Assembly (NCBI GenBank): GCA_021399435.1
Contig: JAJTUP010000146.1
Location: 27,480-91,479 of the forward strand
Reading direction: 5' to 3'
Length of the DNA stretch: 64,000 nucleotides
Origin: Diaporthe sp. PMI_573
Taxonomy: Eukaryota > Ascomycota > Sordariomycetes > Diaporthales > Diaporthaceae
This document shows, in pieces, positions 44,555 through 53,829 of this stretch (within the stretch, counting starts at the first letter, position 1; every line of letters starts with the position of its first letter). Both the position numbers and the translations under genes were made by a program. The notes under the pieces were generated by a model. It saw nothing but the letters and a program-made list of their open reading frames with translations, had not been told where the DNA came from and searched no databases.

Positions 44555-45088
44555 TTATTCCCAGCTGATCTCGGGTCGAAACACAGCATCCAGCTGCTTG
44601 CACGTTTCTTCTCCCCACTTGAGGTCTGCCGGGGGGCGGGAAAACTCGCTAGGATTGACATAATGCCAAAGCTGCAGCTGTTGTACAAGACTTAAGCCTT
44701 TTGGTGCTGACTGCATAGACCCTTGGATGCTTACATGGACACAAACGTTCTTCTTCCACTCATCATTCTCCTTGAACTCTGGCTTCAATGCTGTATCGAC
44801 ATACTCGTTCCACACGGCCGTGATCTCGTCTGTTAAGGAAGGCGGCACTGCGACACCAACAACAAGCGCCCGGGGCCGCGGGTGCAGATTGTGGAGAACG
44901 GCCCCGAGGTTATGCGGCGAATAGTGGTATTGCTCCAGCGTTTCCACGAAATCTACCATAGCAGTCATGGTGTAGGGCGTCTTGTGGTCTGAAAAGAGCT
45001 TGGGTGTAAAAGTGACGCCGTTCTTGCGCCCCCAGCCAATAACAACCACGGGGATGGACTCCAAATGAGAAGAAGCCTGAGCAGACAT
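44555..45088 (-). CDS. Small conserved-looking fungal protein of unknown function
   Basis: The open frame begins MSAQASSHLESIPVVVIGWGRKNGVTF and runs 177 codons. A well-formed 57 bp intron (donor GTAAGC, acceptor ACAACAG, 44678-44734) lies inside; because 57 is a multiple of three the frame stays open either way, giving 158 residues if spliced. The IPVVVIGWGR start, the central TMTAMVDFVETLEQ and the RALVVGVAVPP strand recall small Rossmann-like fungal proteins of unknown role that I know only by pattern. No catalytic motif, signal peptide or membrane span is seen. It sits alone between a pseudogene and an AT-rich block. Confidence 0.55.
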   Translation of the reverse strand: MSAQASSHLESIPVVVIGWGRKNGVTFTPKLFSDHKTPYTMTAMVDFVETLEQYHYSPHNLGAVLHNLHPRPRALVVGVAVPPSLTDEITAVWNEYVDTALKPEFKENDEWKKNVCVHVSIQGSMQSAPKGLSLVQQLQLWHYVNPSEFSRPPADLKWGEETCKQLDAVFRPEISWE

Positions 45089-45480
45089 GGTGGGAAGGGC
45101 AGGTGGTTGAAGTATTGAGTAATATGTGTTCTTGGAAGCACGAGTTCACTTGTATAGAAGAGGTAACGCGTTTGCTTTGGTTCTCTTTTATAATAATTAA
45201 AACAAAGCACCTCGCGACTCCGAGCCCCGGACTTAAGCCAATGATTGCAATGCGAAACCATCCCTCGCCTTCCGACTACGCCGGCCGTGCACAGCTTGAC
45301 TCAGGCGCTTCTCCACATGTCTACGCTACCCATGGGTGGCTTCGGCCTCATGGCGCAATGGTTGAGCGCTTGGCTACCTTCCCTAGACTCCAGCCCAGTT
45401 AAGGGCCTGATCACGGAGGAATCGTGGTGTATTGTGGTAATCGCATTGGCGCCGGCGATGGTGCTTCTAAGGCCTTGGCA
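45089..45480. other. Gene-free interval before the AT-rich block
   Basis: Composition is still balanced. Near 45345-45365 a TGGCGCAATGGTTGAGCGC sequence resembles a tRNA D-arm/A-box, but no B-box or cloverleaf follows. Confidence 0.4.
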
Positions 45481-45674
45481 AGTCAACTATTTCTATTTTA
45501 ACAGTAGTTTTTGCCTACGGGAGGAATTTAGTACTCATATATGCCTATACTACCTTTTTGTATATACTTGTCGCCCTATTTACAAGTATCTCCCCTTTAG
45601 CGACAACGCTAAATTGCTAAATGTATACACGTATATACTACTGCAATCTTCTATTAGCCAAACTTTATAAAGCT

Positions 45675-45865
45675 TTATAGACTATTTATATTCTTTAAGT
45701 TTCTCTACTAAGCTAGAATAGTAATAAGTATTCTATAAAGATAAGAAATAATATATCTTATTAATAATAACAGTAAGATTTGCTATATAAGACTTTAAAT
45801 AATAATTTTCTAATCTATTTCTACAAATTAATACTCTATTAGATACCACTGCTTTATACTATAAG
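45675..45865 (+). repeat. Repeat family 2, copy 1
   Basis: Matches 60255-60440 in the same orientation. Shared blocks include TTCTTTAAGTTTCTCTACTA and ACAGTAAGATT/ATAGTAAGATT with transitions between the copies. Identity of the parent element is unknown. Confidence 0.75.
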
Positions 45866-46080
45866 TCTTAGTATTAAGCTATACCTAGTCTCCACTACTA
45901 TTTATATTAGCGCTGTTAATAAGCTCTTAACCCGTTAAGGTTAAAGCTATTATAAGATATAAGCTAGTTTAATACTATTAAGTACTGTTAAAGTGCATTT
46001 GCTATATAACTTAGGCCTTTAAATTGCCTAGAATAGAATATAAAAACTATTCTGTTCTAGAAGGATCCGGATTAGTTTAC

Positions 46081-46547
46081 TGTAAAAGTTAGTGGATCAA
46101 ATGGGTCAGGTAGCAGTAGGGTGCCTAGAGGCTCTGTTGGGACACTTGAGAATAGTTTAGACAACTTTATATTGAATTTAAGTGGGCTTCTGTCAGCCCT
46201 CCTCACAGTACCTCCGACATTATCTCACCCGCGGGCACGCGTGGGTTGGCTCTGGTGCAGGAATAGAGAGGCCGGAAAATTTGGCCCTCAGGCCCACTAT
46301 CTTTGGTTATAAATAACCAGCCAACCCTAACCCTGATAGTAACTAAACTAAATGTAGATAAATTTTGGAAATCAGGCTATCTAAAAAACTAAGTTACATG
46401 CTTTTTTGGAAAGAAATAAGGATAATGCAGAGGTATAAAGTTAGGGTCTTAAAATAGCCTAAAAAATCGACTTATGGCCACCAAACTCATCTTTTGGCGT
46501 ACACGCCACGCTAGCACATAGCCAAATTTAAGCGTTTCCGTTTAACA
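46081..46547 (+). mobile_element. Repeat family 1 element, copy A (solo-LTR-like)
   Basis: Begins TGTAAAAGTTAGTGGATC and ends CGTTTCCGTTTAACA. It is flanked by a perfect 5 bp duplication TTTAC at 46076-46080 and 46548-46552. Compared with copy B it has many G-to-A and C-to-T changes in TG and CA context. It has no coding capacity and no terminal inverted repeat. Confidence 0.8.
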
Positions 46548-47345
46548 TTTACAGACTTATCCCTCAAGATTATTTAAAAACAATTATTTAGCTTATTACA
46601 ATTACTACTATAAAACTAACACTATATTATAAGTTAACCCAGTATATATATCTAAGACTCTATTAAATATTTCTATAGCTATATTTAAAATAAAAAAGTA
46701 AGTTAACTATACTCTACTATATAAATATATATTTTAACAGCCTTACTAAAAATAGCTATAAAATAGACTTTATCTATAATAAGCAAGTCTATCTTAAAGT
46801 AAAGACAGCCCTTATATTAGAGTACTATAATAAGAATCTGTTAATAATATTAATAAAAATAAATATATTTATTAGTACATTAAGAACCTATAAGATCTAT
46901 TTTTAATAAATTAAAAACCTTTTAGCTATTAAATTAAAGATTAATAATAGAAAGCTAATGAAATAAAAGGAGTTAGATAGGTTAAGTAGGTAGCTTAATA
47001 AGGTTTATTAAGCTAACTAAAGATTAGTATAATAGCTTTTAAATATATATAGTAGTAAAGTATATATAGTTAAATAAAATTAGTTAGAAAATATAATAAT
47101 AGGTCTTTTAACCTTATATTAAAGAGTGATAGCTAGAGCTATAATCTATATTAAATTTCCTCTGCTTAGTTTTTTACTCGCTAATGACATATAAAATTAG
47201 GTACAATAAACTGTATAAAACAGTATAATTAAACAAGCATTTCTCTGTTATCCTACTATAACTTTAGGGACAATGACGATTGATCTTGTCTCTACACTTT
47301 TACGCTTTGGAGAGTTAGGCAAAGCAAGCGGATTTCTGAAGGTGC

Positions 47346-47879
47346 TCTGAAGGTTAGTGGATCGAATGGGAGTCAGGTAGCAGTAGGGTGCACTGAGGTC
47401 TTGTTGGGACGCTTGAGAATGGTTTGGACAACTTTGCATTGAATTTGAGTGGGCTTCTGTCAGCCCTCCTCACAGTCCCTCCGACATCGTCTCAACCCTG
47501 GGCACGCTGTGGTTGGCTCTGGTGCGCAGATAGGGAGGCCGGAAAATTCGGCCCTCGGACCCACTATCTTTGGCTTTAAATAACCAGCCAACCCTAACCC
47601 TGACAGTAACCAAACTAAATACAGATAAACTTTAGAAATCAGGCTATCTAAAAAACTAGGTTACATGCTTTTTGGGTAAGAAATAAGGGGAATGCAGAGG
47701 TTCGAAGTTAGGGTCTTACAATAGCCCAAAAAATTGACTCACGGCCACCAAACTCATCTGCCGGCGCGCACGCCACATAGGCACTTAGCCGAAAAAGTGC
47801 CAAGTCTAGGGTAACTCCCTACGTGAAGTCTAGGGTAACCCCTTACGTGCAGCGCCCACACAAGCGTTTCCGTTTAACA
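47346..47879 (+). mobile_element. Repeat family 1 element, copy B (least mutated)
   Basis: 534 bp from TCTGAAGGTTAGTGG to CGTTTCCGTTTAACA, flanked by the perfect 5 bp duplication GGTGC (47341-47345 and 47880-47884). GC content is clearly higher than in copies A, C and D. It lies inside the C-terminal codons of the AsaB/CmcJ-like gene. It has no terminal inverted repeat and no coding frame; a solo LTR with unusual ends is the best guess. Confidence 0.82.
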
Positions 47880-48038
47880 GGTGCCATGCGCAGTTCCTAG
47901 ACTATCAATCAGTCCGAGCCTAATGAAGAGATCAATGGCTTTTCAAACCTTGCATGACAATAGAGAGGGCTTTATGCTTACCACCTATATTACCTGATAC
48001 CAGAGTTGTGACAAAATTTGATACATTGTAGTAATACT

Positions 48039-48081
48039 ACTACATTACTACATTTATACTGTATAAATGTAGTAATGTAGT
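48039..48081. repeat. Near-perfect 43 bp palindrome
   Basis: Arms of 21 bases around a single T at 48060 (TACATTACTACATTTATAC and its reverse complement form the core). A diverged second copy lies near 48655-48700 at the other end of the element. Confidence 0.85.
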
Positions 48082-48557
48082 TGAAGGGTTTTGTAGTTTT
48101 GTAGTTTGTAGTTTTTGTATAAAACTACAAATTTTATACATATATACAACTTATATAAATAAAAAAATTATAAATAATATATATTATAGAGCTAATTTGT
48201 CTCTATAAAGCCATATAATTTTTATAAATATAACTTAAAGACTCAAGCTATAAAAAATCCTTAAACTATAGATAAAACTTTTAAAAATATATTTAGCTAC
48301 CTAAGCCTATTTCAAGCAAAATATTAATCAAAAACAATATATTAAATATATATAAGTTTAACTAAAGTATATAATTATAATAAAAATAACCTATAAATAG
48401 TAAAACATACTAATATTTTATAAAAAGTCTATATAATATTTATTATTTAATTCTTTTAATCTATATACTAAATATTTTTTATTTAAATTTAAAATAAGAA
48501 TAAATAAAATATTAACTTATTAATATATTTATCTATTAACTTATTAATCTTTTTTTT

Positions 48558-48621
48558 ATTATATATTTCTTTTATTATATATTTCTTTTATTATATATTT
48601 CTTTTATTATATATTTCTTTT
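48558..48621. repeat. 16 bp tandem repeat, four copies
   Basis: ATTATATATTTCTTTT repeated exactly four times, followed by a partial fifth, within the hAT-like element. Confidence 0.9.
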
Positions 48622-49754
48622 ATTATAACTATATAATTGTAGTAATGTAGTAGTACTACTACATTATTATATTTATACTGTATAAATGTAGTAATGTAGT
48701 ATAAAGGTTTTGTAGTTTTGTAGTTTTGTAATATTGTAGTAATGTAGTTTTGTAGTATTGTAGTTTGTAGTTATAGTGTAGTTTTAGAACTCTGCCTGGT
48801 ACAGAGGAGTCAAAACTTGAGAATAGGGTTATTTCTCCAGGGGTTTGATTATTGAGCCAGTACCATGCTTGACTATCCCTATACCGGGGGTGCGCGAATT
48901 CGCCGAGAAAGTCGGGAAGTATCTGATCAGCTGCAATTATGTCGTCCTCAAGAAATGTAGTCCTGTCTCCTAGAATGAGCGGGTAATCCACAGCGGGATT
49001 CTCGAGCGGCATCCATGTACTTGTAAGGTCAGTTTCAAGAATATAAACCAAAGCATTCAACCGTCAAATGAGAGGAAACTGAAGACAGACTTGACAATAA
49101 GCACTCGATGGCCTTGATTGAGGAGACGACCTCGCTCCGCATCATGCAAGTGTCTCTGCATACGTGAATTCGCTCCCTTCCTAGTGAGATCTGGGATCTT
49201 CAATGTCAAATCACCTTTACGTGGTCAAGGTGAGATCTGAAAACTCTCACCCATGTGCATAATAGGGGCCGGGGGGATAGCTATCATCCTTGCCCCAGCT
49301 GTGTTTTTTTCGAACTGATTCTTTTCAGTCGATCGAATCTTTTTTACTAAAGTCAACTTTTATCGTCGATTATGGGGCATTCGTTGGAAAAAACGGTGGA
49401 ACCTACACGAAGGTCATAAGGGAAGACGTGAGGTGTTTTGAAGCGGCCCTCCAGGAACGCACATATCTCTTCCAGGAAACACTCGGCAGTAGCCTCATCA
49501 TAGCCCACAAGCTTGATTTTGGGCTCAAATCTCGTGAATTCGAACCCGTTAATGTCGAGAGAGAAAGTAGTCTCCCGTGAGTGGGCATTGTGGATCTCAA
49601 CTCCTTCAATGTCCACTGAAGTGACATTGGTACGCTGGTTCTCGCGTTCCGCAGGAAGAGGCCCGACAATTCGATAGGGTTTGATTCCGGGAATCTCTCT
49701 AATGAATGGAAGAGTGACACGGATGCTGTCAACTTGGTCGCCAGTGATAGCCAT

Positions 49755-51496
49755 CTTGGTTGAAATCACGATGGTCTTCTGATTGGGCGATTACGGGTTT
49801 GATGATAATGCAATGAACAAGATGAAATCACTGAAGCAGAGAGGAAGAAGAGTAGAGGGAATCGTGAGGGGAACCAGGTGGCTACGTGAATGTATAACAG
49901 CACTGGGAATCGTCCTGCTCCATCCGGAGCCTTAAGGTACGGTTGCGATGTTGCAATCTGCATTTGACTCAGAAGACAAGGAAACCTTTACCCAACTGGA
50001 CCGGTTGTAAAGTTGCCGGGGACAAGCCCTTCGGGAGTTGTTTCAAGAAGGTGCAGGATGCAATGCCCAGCCCAATAAAATGTATGCATTCTCGTCGTGT
50101 GGTGATACTACATTTATAATTGGGCGATCTGAGCGGGCAGACCTCCTTCTTTGAGTCACCTGCACCATGCTGTGGTCCCATGCAGACATTGCCCCCCTTA
50201 AGGAACCAAAGTCCACCAATAGTTGAATCTAGCGCTATCTGACGTGCCCCAAGAAAGAATACAACTGGATCCATTACCCCAGACACATAGAGGGCAATAG
50301 GTGCTCATTTCGGAAGATCAACCCAGGTGGCTCGGGTTGGGGGTCCCCGCGTGTCCGACTCGACAATGCTCCAGGCTCCCCGTAAATGATTCAGGTATAA
50401 AAGAGCTGCCATGTCCAGGCATTCTACTGATTTTTAACACCATTATGCAAACTCCCTCAAAAGCGGAGCCGTCTAAACTGTCACCAAACAAGAGACCTTG
50501 ATTGTCACTCCACTTGTATCTGTCTACGGTGAGTCACCATGAGCTTCAAGACATTTAACTTATCGGTGTCATATTGATCAATTCGAAGGCTGACCTGTTC
50601 CTCATCTCCATGAAAAGAAAAGATGCACCTTCTAGGCCAGACTGAACGAGAGTCAGGTGATGGGTATTGTGACACACCCTCACCTTGCAATAGCTCTGCC
50701 CAGGAGTCCCCTAAGCTGGTACCTGATACAGGGCCGACTGTTGACCATAAGCCTATCCAACCTTGGAAAACTTTCCTTTCTGAGCCAGTGGTGAAACCAG
50801 TCGACCCTTGCAAGACTGGCCGTGTTCGATGGGTAGCTGAGGCTTGTGCAATCGGAGGCGGAGGTGGCTAATTGCGAAGGTCTTGTTGAGATGCTTGGGC
50901 AAATGTCTAAGAGACTACGAGTTTGCACAGATTTAAATTGTCTCACCTGATGAAAATATCTGCAATTTGTAATCGCAGTTTGGACTGGTATTCACGAAAG
51001 TTCCCTCTTCATCACCGGAGAGCAATATGTACCAGTGACTCCGTACCATGTTTTGTAACCAAGAGGTTCCATGTACTGCCAATCCTGCAATGAACATAAG
51101 GAGAAACCAAAAGGCCAGTAAACGTGACTGTTGAAAACAAGCATGACCCTCTGCACCCGTGCCTAGCAGTTCTTCAATAGTCTAGATCCTCACCATTTAC
51201 GCAGGTGACTTTGCAGCTCTGTACGAACTTTGCTGGTTTTCTCGAAATCGTTTCTTGAAATCGTGTTTCATTCCTCCACATTGGCAGATAGACGTCTATG
51301 CTGAGGATCAATGCCCGCGGATTCCTAGCAGCTGACTGGGTAACACAGATCATTACAGGCCACAGGGCGAGACACGTGCGACCGGTGTGCAAAGCCACTG
51401 TGTTTACACAGTGTGCCAACCCTGCCACGCAATCCCAGTGATTGCCTCTTTCCGGCTGCATGGAGTTTGTAACTTATACATCTGTCCACCCACCTT
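49755..51496. other. Gene-free interval
   Basis: 1.7 kb of balanced composition upstream of the broken AsaB/CmcJ-like gene. Open frames (for example 50505-50813 and 51174-51461, minus) have no recognisable motifs. It likely holds the old promoter of that gene. No repeat recognised. Confidence 0.4.
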
Positions 51497-51617
51497 CCAG
51501 GACGCCAACAGTGGAGGATTAGCTAAGCTCTAGCCCAACCATATTGGGCATAGCGCTCTGAATTCGAGCTTGTGATTCGTTAGATGCTTAGGTAATCCTC
51601 CACTGTTGCCGTCCTGG
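51497..51617. mobile_element. 121 bp MITE-like element with long terminal inverted repeats
   Basis: Left end CCAGGACGCCAACAGTGGAG and right end, read backwards, CCAGGACGGCAACAGTGGAG. The inverted repeat continues inward through GATTAGCTAAG versus GATTACCTAAG, about 35 bases with few mismatches. It ends about 120 bases before the amidase start. I could not fix a target-site duplication. It could also be a hairpin unrelated to transposition. Confidence 0.65.
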
Positions 51618-51739
51618 CCCTTGGTCGGATACCGCCCACGGTTTAAGGGCAGGGGCAAAGCTTGCCCATGCAGACGATGCCTGGGCTGAAATTGGGTTGT
51701 CTCGACATCATTCATTCTCTTTAAAGCTTCGAAAGCTGG

Positions 51740-53645
51740 ATGTCTGGACTGCCGAAAAGGTTGTTTGGCCGGTTGACCGAGACCCCTGCCATCACCATGC
51801 AACGCCCGCTTCGCAATGGTCTGCCCGTCATGATTGACATGACACTGGAGGATCTCCAACGCGCCTTCGAAAATGGAAGCCTTTCTTGTGTGGACCTTGT
51901 TCGGGTGTATCTCAAGCGAATCGAAGAGGTCAACAAGCAGGTGAAGGCTGTCGCAGAGCTCGATCCGACTGTCCTCAACCAGGCCAGGATCCTTGACGAG
52001 GAGCGTGCATCAGGAAGACCTCGCGGGTAAATATCGGCACAGCGTCTCATGCTTCTGAGCAGATTGTTGACAACGGTGCCTTAGACCACTTCACGGGGTG
52101 CCTGTGCTAATCAAGAACCAAATTGCGACTTACAATCTGAACAACACATCTGGATCTACCGCTCTGCTGGGCGCCCAGACCGGAAGGGACTCATCACTGG
52201 TCACAAGGCTTCGGAATGCTGGCGTCGTCATTTTGGGCACAGCCAACCTCACACAATGGGGAAACAGCAGAGACCCTAAGCAAGGCAACGGCTAGAGCGC
52301 GGATGCTGGCCAGACGCTCGGTGTCTATTTCCCAAACCAGGACCCTTGGGGCAGCAGCAGTGGTTCAGCAATCGGCACAGCAATTGGCCTGTCATTTGCA
52401 GCCCTGGGCACAGAGGTGCGTCCATGGTTCTCCCTTCCATATTCAACCCCAGGGTTTCCAAACAAGTCTTCATCCCCTTCGCTGTGCATCACCTGTTTAG
52501 ACTTTTCACGGCATGCCTCAAGGAGTATGGACCACGATACTGAACAGGCAACTTGCGCAGGCTGAAGGCAGCATAGTCTGTGCCGCCGAGAGAAGCAACC
52601 TCTGCGGTCTGAAGCCAACCATAGGCCTCGTCAGCCGGGACCTCGTCATGGTATCGAAACGATTGGGTTCTGTTGGGCCTCTTGCACGGTGCGTCAAAGA
52701 TATCGCAGGAATTCTGGGAGTCATCGCAGGGAAATGTGAGCGTGACCCAGGCACCAATTCGATTCCATTCAGGCAAATTCCGGATTATTCGGCATTTTGT
52801 CGTGTCGATGGCCTACGAGGAGCTCGGATCGGGATACCACGACATGCTCTTCGCGGGTCTCCTCCAGTTGCCGAACTAACGCCCGTGGTTGCAAGTGCCT
52901 TTGAGACCGCGCTCGAGACGCTTCGCGAAGCCGGAGCTATCATCGTCGAAAATACGGAATTCGAGGCATTTGATGAGACACTAGAAAGCAAGTGTCCAAA
53001 TCTTGTCAAGTCATCTGACTTGAAAGCAACAATTAAAAGCTACTTCGGAGGTTTGATGCTCAATCCTTCGGGTGTGGAGAACATCCACGACCTGATCAGA
53101 TACACCCACATGGATTCACGCGAGGACTACCCTTCACGGGGTACAAGCACCCTTGAGAACGCTGCCGAGGCGATTGATGACCAGAATAGCAGCGAATTTC
53201 AGGCCGCATTGGATTATGTCCGGTATCTCGCCAATGAGGGAGGAGTCGGTGGTACGTTGAAGAGGCATGAGTTAGATGCGATTATTCTGCCTACCTGTGT
53301 TGCTCCAATAATGCCAGCCATCGGAGGTTACCCCATACTGAGTGTTCCATTGGGGTTTTATCCCGAGCAGACCGAGATCAAATGGAATCCTCGTCACGAG
53401 ATGATTGAACGGGGACCCGGTCTTCCGTGAGTTGACAGACTGTACCAACCAAGGAAATGATGAGTGACACTAATAGTCTCAGATTTGGCTTGTCCTTCAT
53501 CACTGGACGATTCGAAGAGGATAAGCTGATCCAATACGCCTACGACTTCGAGCAGAGAACAGAAGTTTGGCAGCAAAAACGGCCCATCATCCTCCCATCA
53601 ACCGAGCTCCCGGTCTCTTCGAGGACTGGTTGTGCGTTGTTGTAA
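51740..53645 (+). pseudogene. Amidase-signature family protein with one internal stop
   Basis: Exons 51740-52026, 52085-52415, 52561-53426 and 53483-53645 close into one frame of 549 codons including the stop, with canonical splice ends. Amidase-signature marks: PLHGVPVLIKNQ with the catalytic Lys, DPWGSSSGSAIG with the Ser-cisSer pair, GTEAEGSIVCAAERSNLCGL with the nucleophile Ser region, and a C terminus PFGLSFITGRFEE. A TAG at 52293-52295 (codon 166) interrupts the frame where the family has Trp (context GNG-stop-SADAGQ). A TGG-to-TAG change is the type RIP makes. Everything else is intact, so the loss is recent or strain-specific. The family hydrolyses amides, including fatty-acid, indole-acetamide and aryl amides; the substrate is unknown. 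A MITE-like hairpin lies just upstream. Confidence 0.82.
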
Positions 53646-53829
53646 TCCAACTACCACAGCAGAGGATACTGCTAGGAAATGGTGTTGAATGTCGGGGAAA
53701 ACTTCAACACTCCAGTGGATTTGTGGTTGGAATTGCCCACCGGGATGAAAATGCTTTGCCATCTGATTTGGTAACAGAAGACATGGAAATCTGTGATTGG
53801 GAGACTCTACCTTCTTTTCTCATCATTGC

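Larger units (their letters stand above)
45481..47247. repeat. AT-rich RIP-type block (left)
   Basis: Dominated by TA, AA, TT, CT and AG steps, with CA and TG almost missing outside the embedded element, as expected from repeat-induced point mutation. It contains one copy of repeat family 2 (about 45675-45865) and a full ~467 bp copy of repeat family 1 (46081-46547). No open frame of significance. Confidence 0.85.
48001..48794. mobile_element. hAT-like non-autonomous element with palindromic AT-rich core
   Basis: The ends are CAGAGTT and AACTCTG, a 7 bp terminal inverted repeat. The flanks are CCTGATAC (47993-48000) and CCTGGTAC (48795-48802), an 8 bp duplication with one TG-to-TA-type difference; 8 bp is the hAT target length. 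Inside, each end carries GTAGTAATGTAG-type repeats and a palindrome; the interior is extremely AT-rich with no coding frame. It sits across an exon-intron junction of the AsaB/CmcJ-like gene. Confidence 0.7.
47248..49754 (-). pseudogene. AsaB/CmcJ-type oxidoreductase gene disrupted by two transposon insertions
   Basis: The N-terminal frame from 49754 (MAITGDQVDSIRVTLPFI) continues to PHVFPYDLR near 49404. A second exon ends LLNQGHRVLIV near 49085, and after a short intron TWMPLENPAVDYPLILGD follows, ending ...LFSSFDSSVP near 48800. The C-terminal part FRNPLALPNSPKRKSVETRS, then IVIVPKVIVG and a stop, lies at 47345-47248. This order matches the AsaB/CmcJ group (the gibberellin GA4 desaturase-like family, implicated in hydroxylation or desaturation in fungal metabolite pathways). 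Two insertions separate the parts: 48001-48794 with 8 bp duplications, and 47346-47879 with a 5 bp duplication. If both are set aside, the flanks agree with an ancestral intron from GTAATA near 47997 to the TCTAG just before the GAACTGCGCATGG segment. The first intron region (about 49190-49404) is not resolved. The gene cannot make its protein now. Confidence 0.78.

Noticed and set aside
45340..45420. tRNA-like A-box sequence
   Set aside because: No B-box (GGTTCGA type) and no cloverleaf can be drawn downstream.
46320..46335. Telomere repeats (CCCTAACCCT)
   Set aside because: Only two units, and they are an internal part of every family 1 element copy, so they do not mark a chromosome end.
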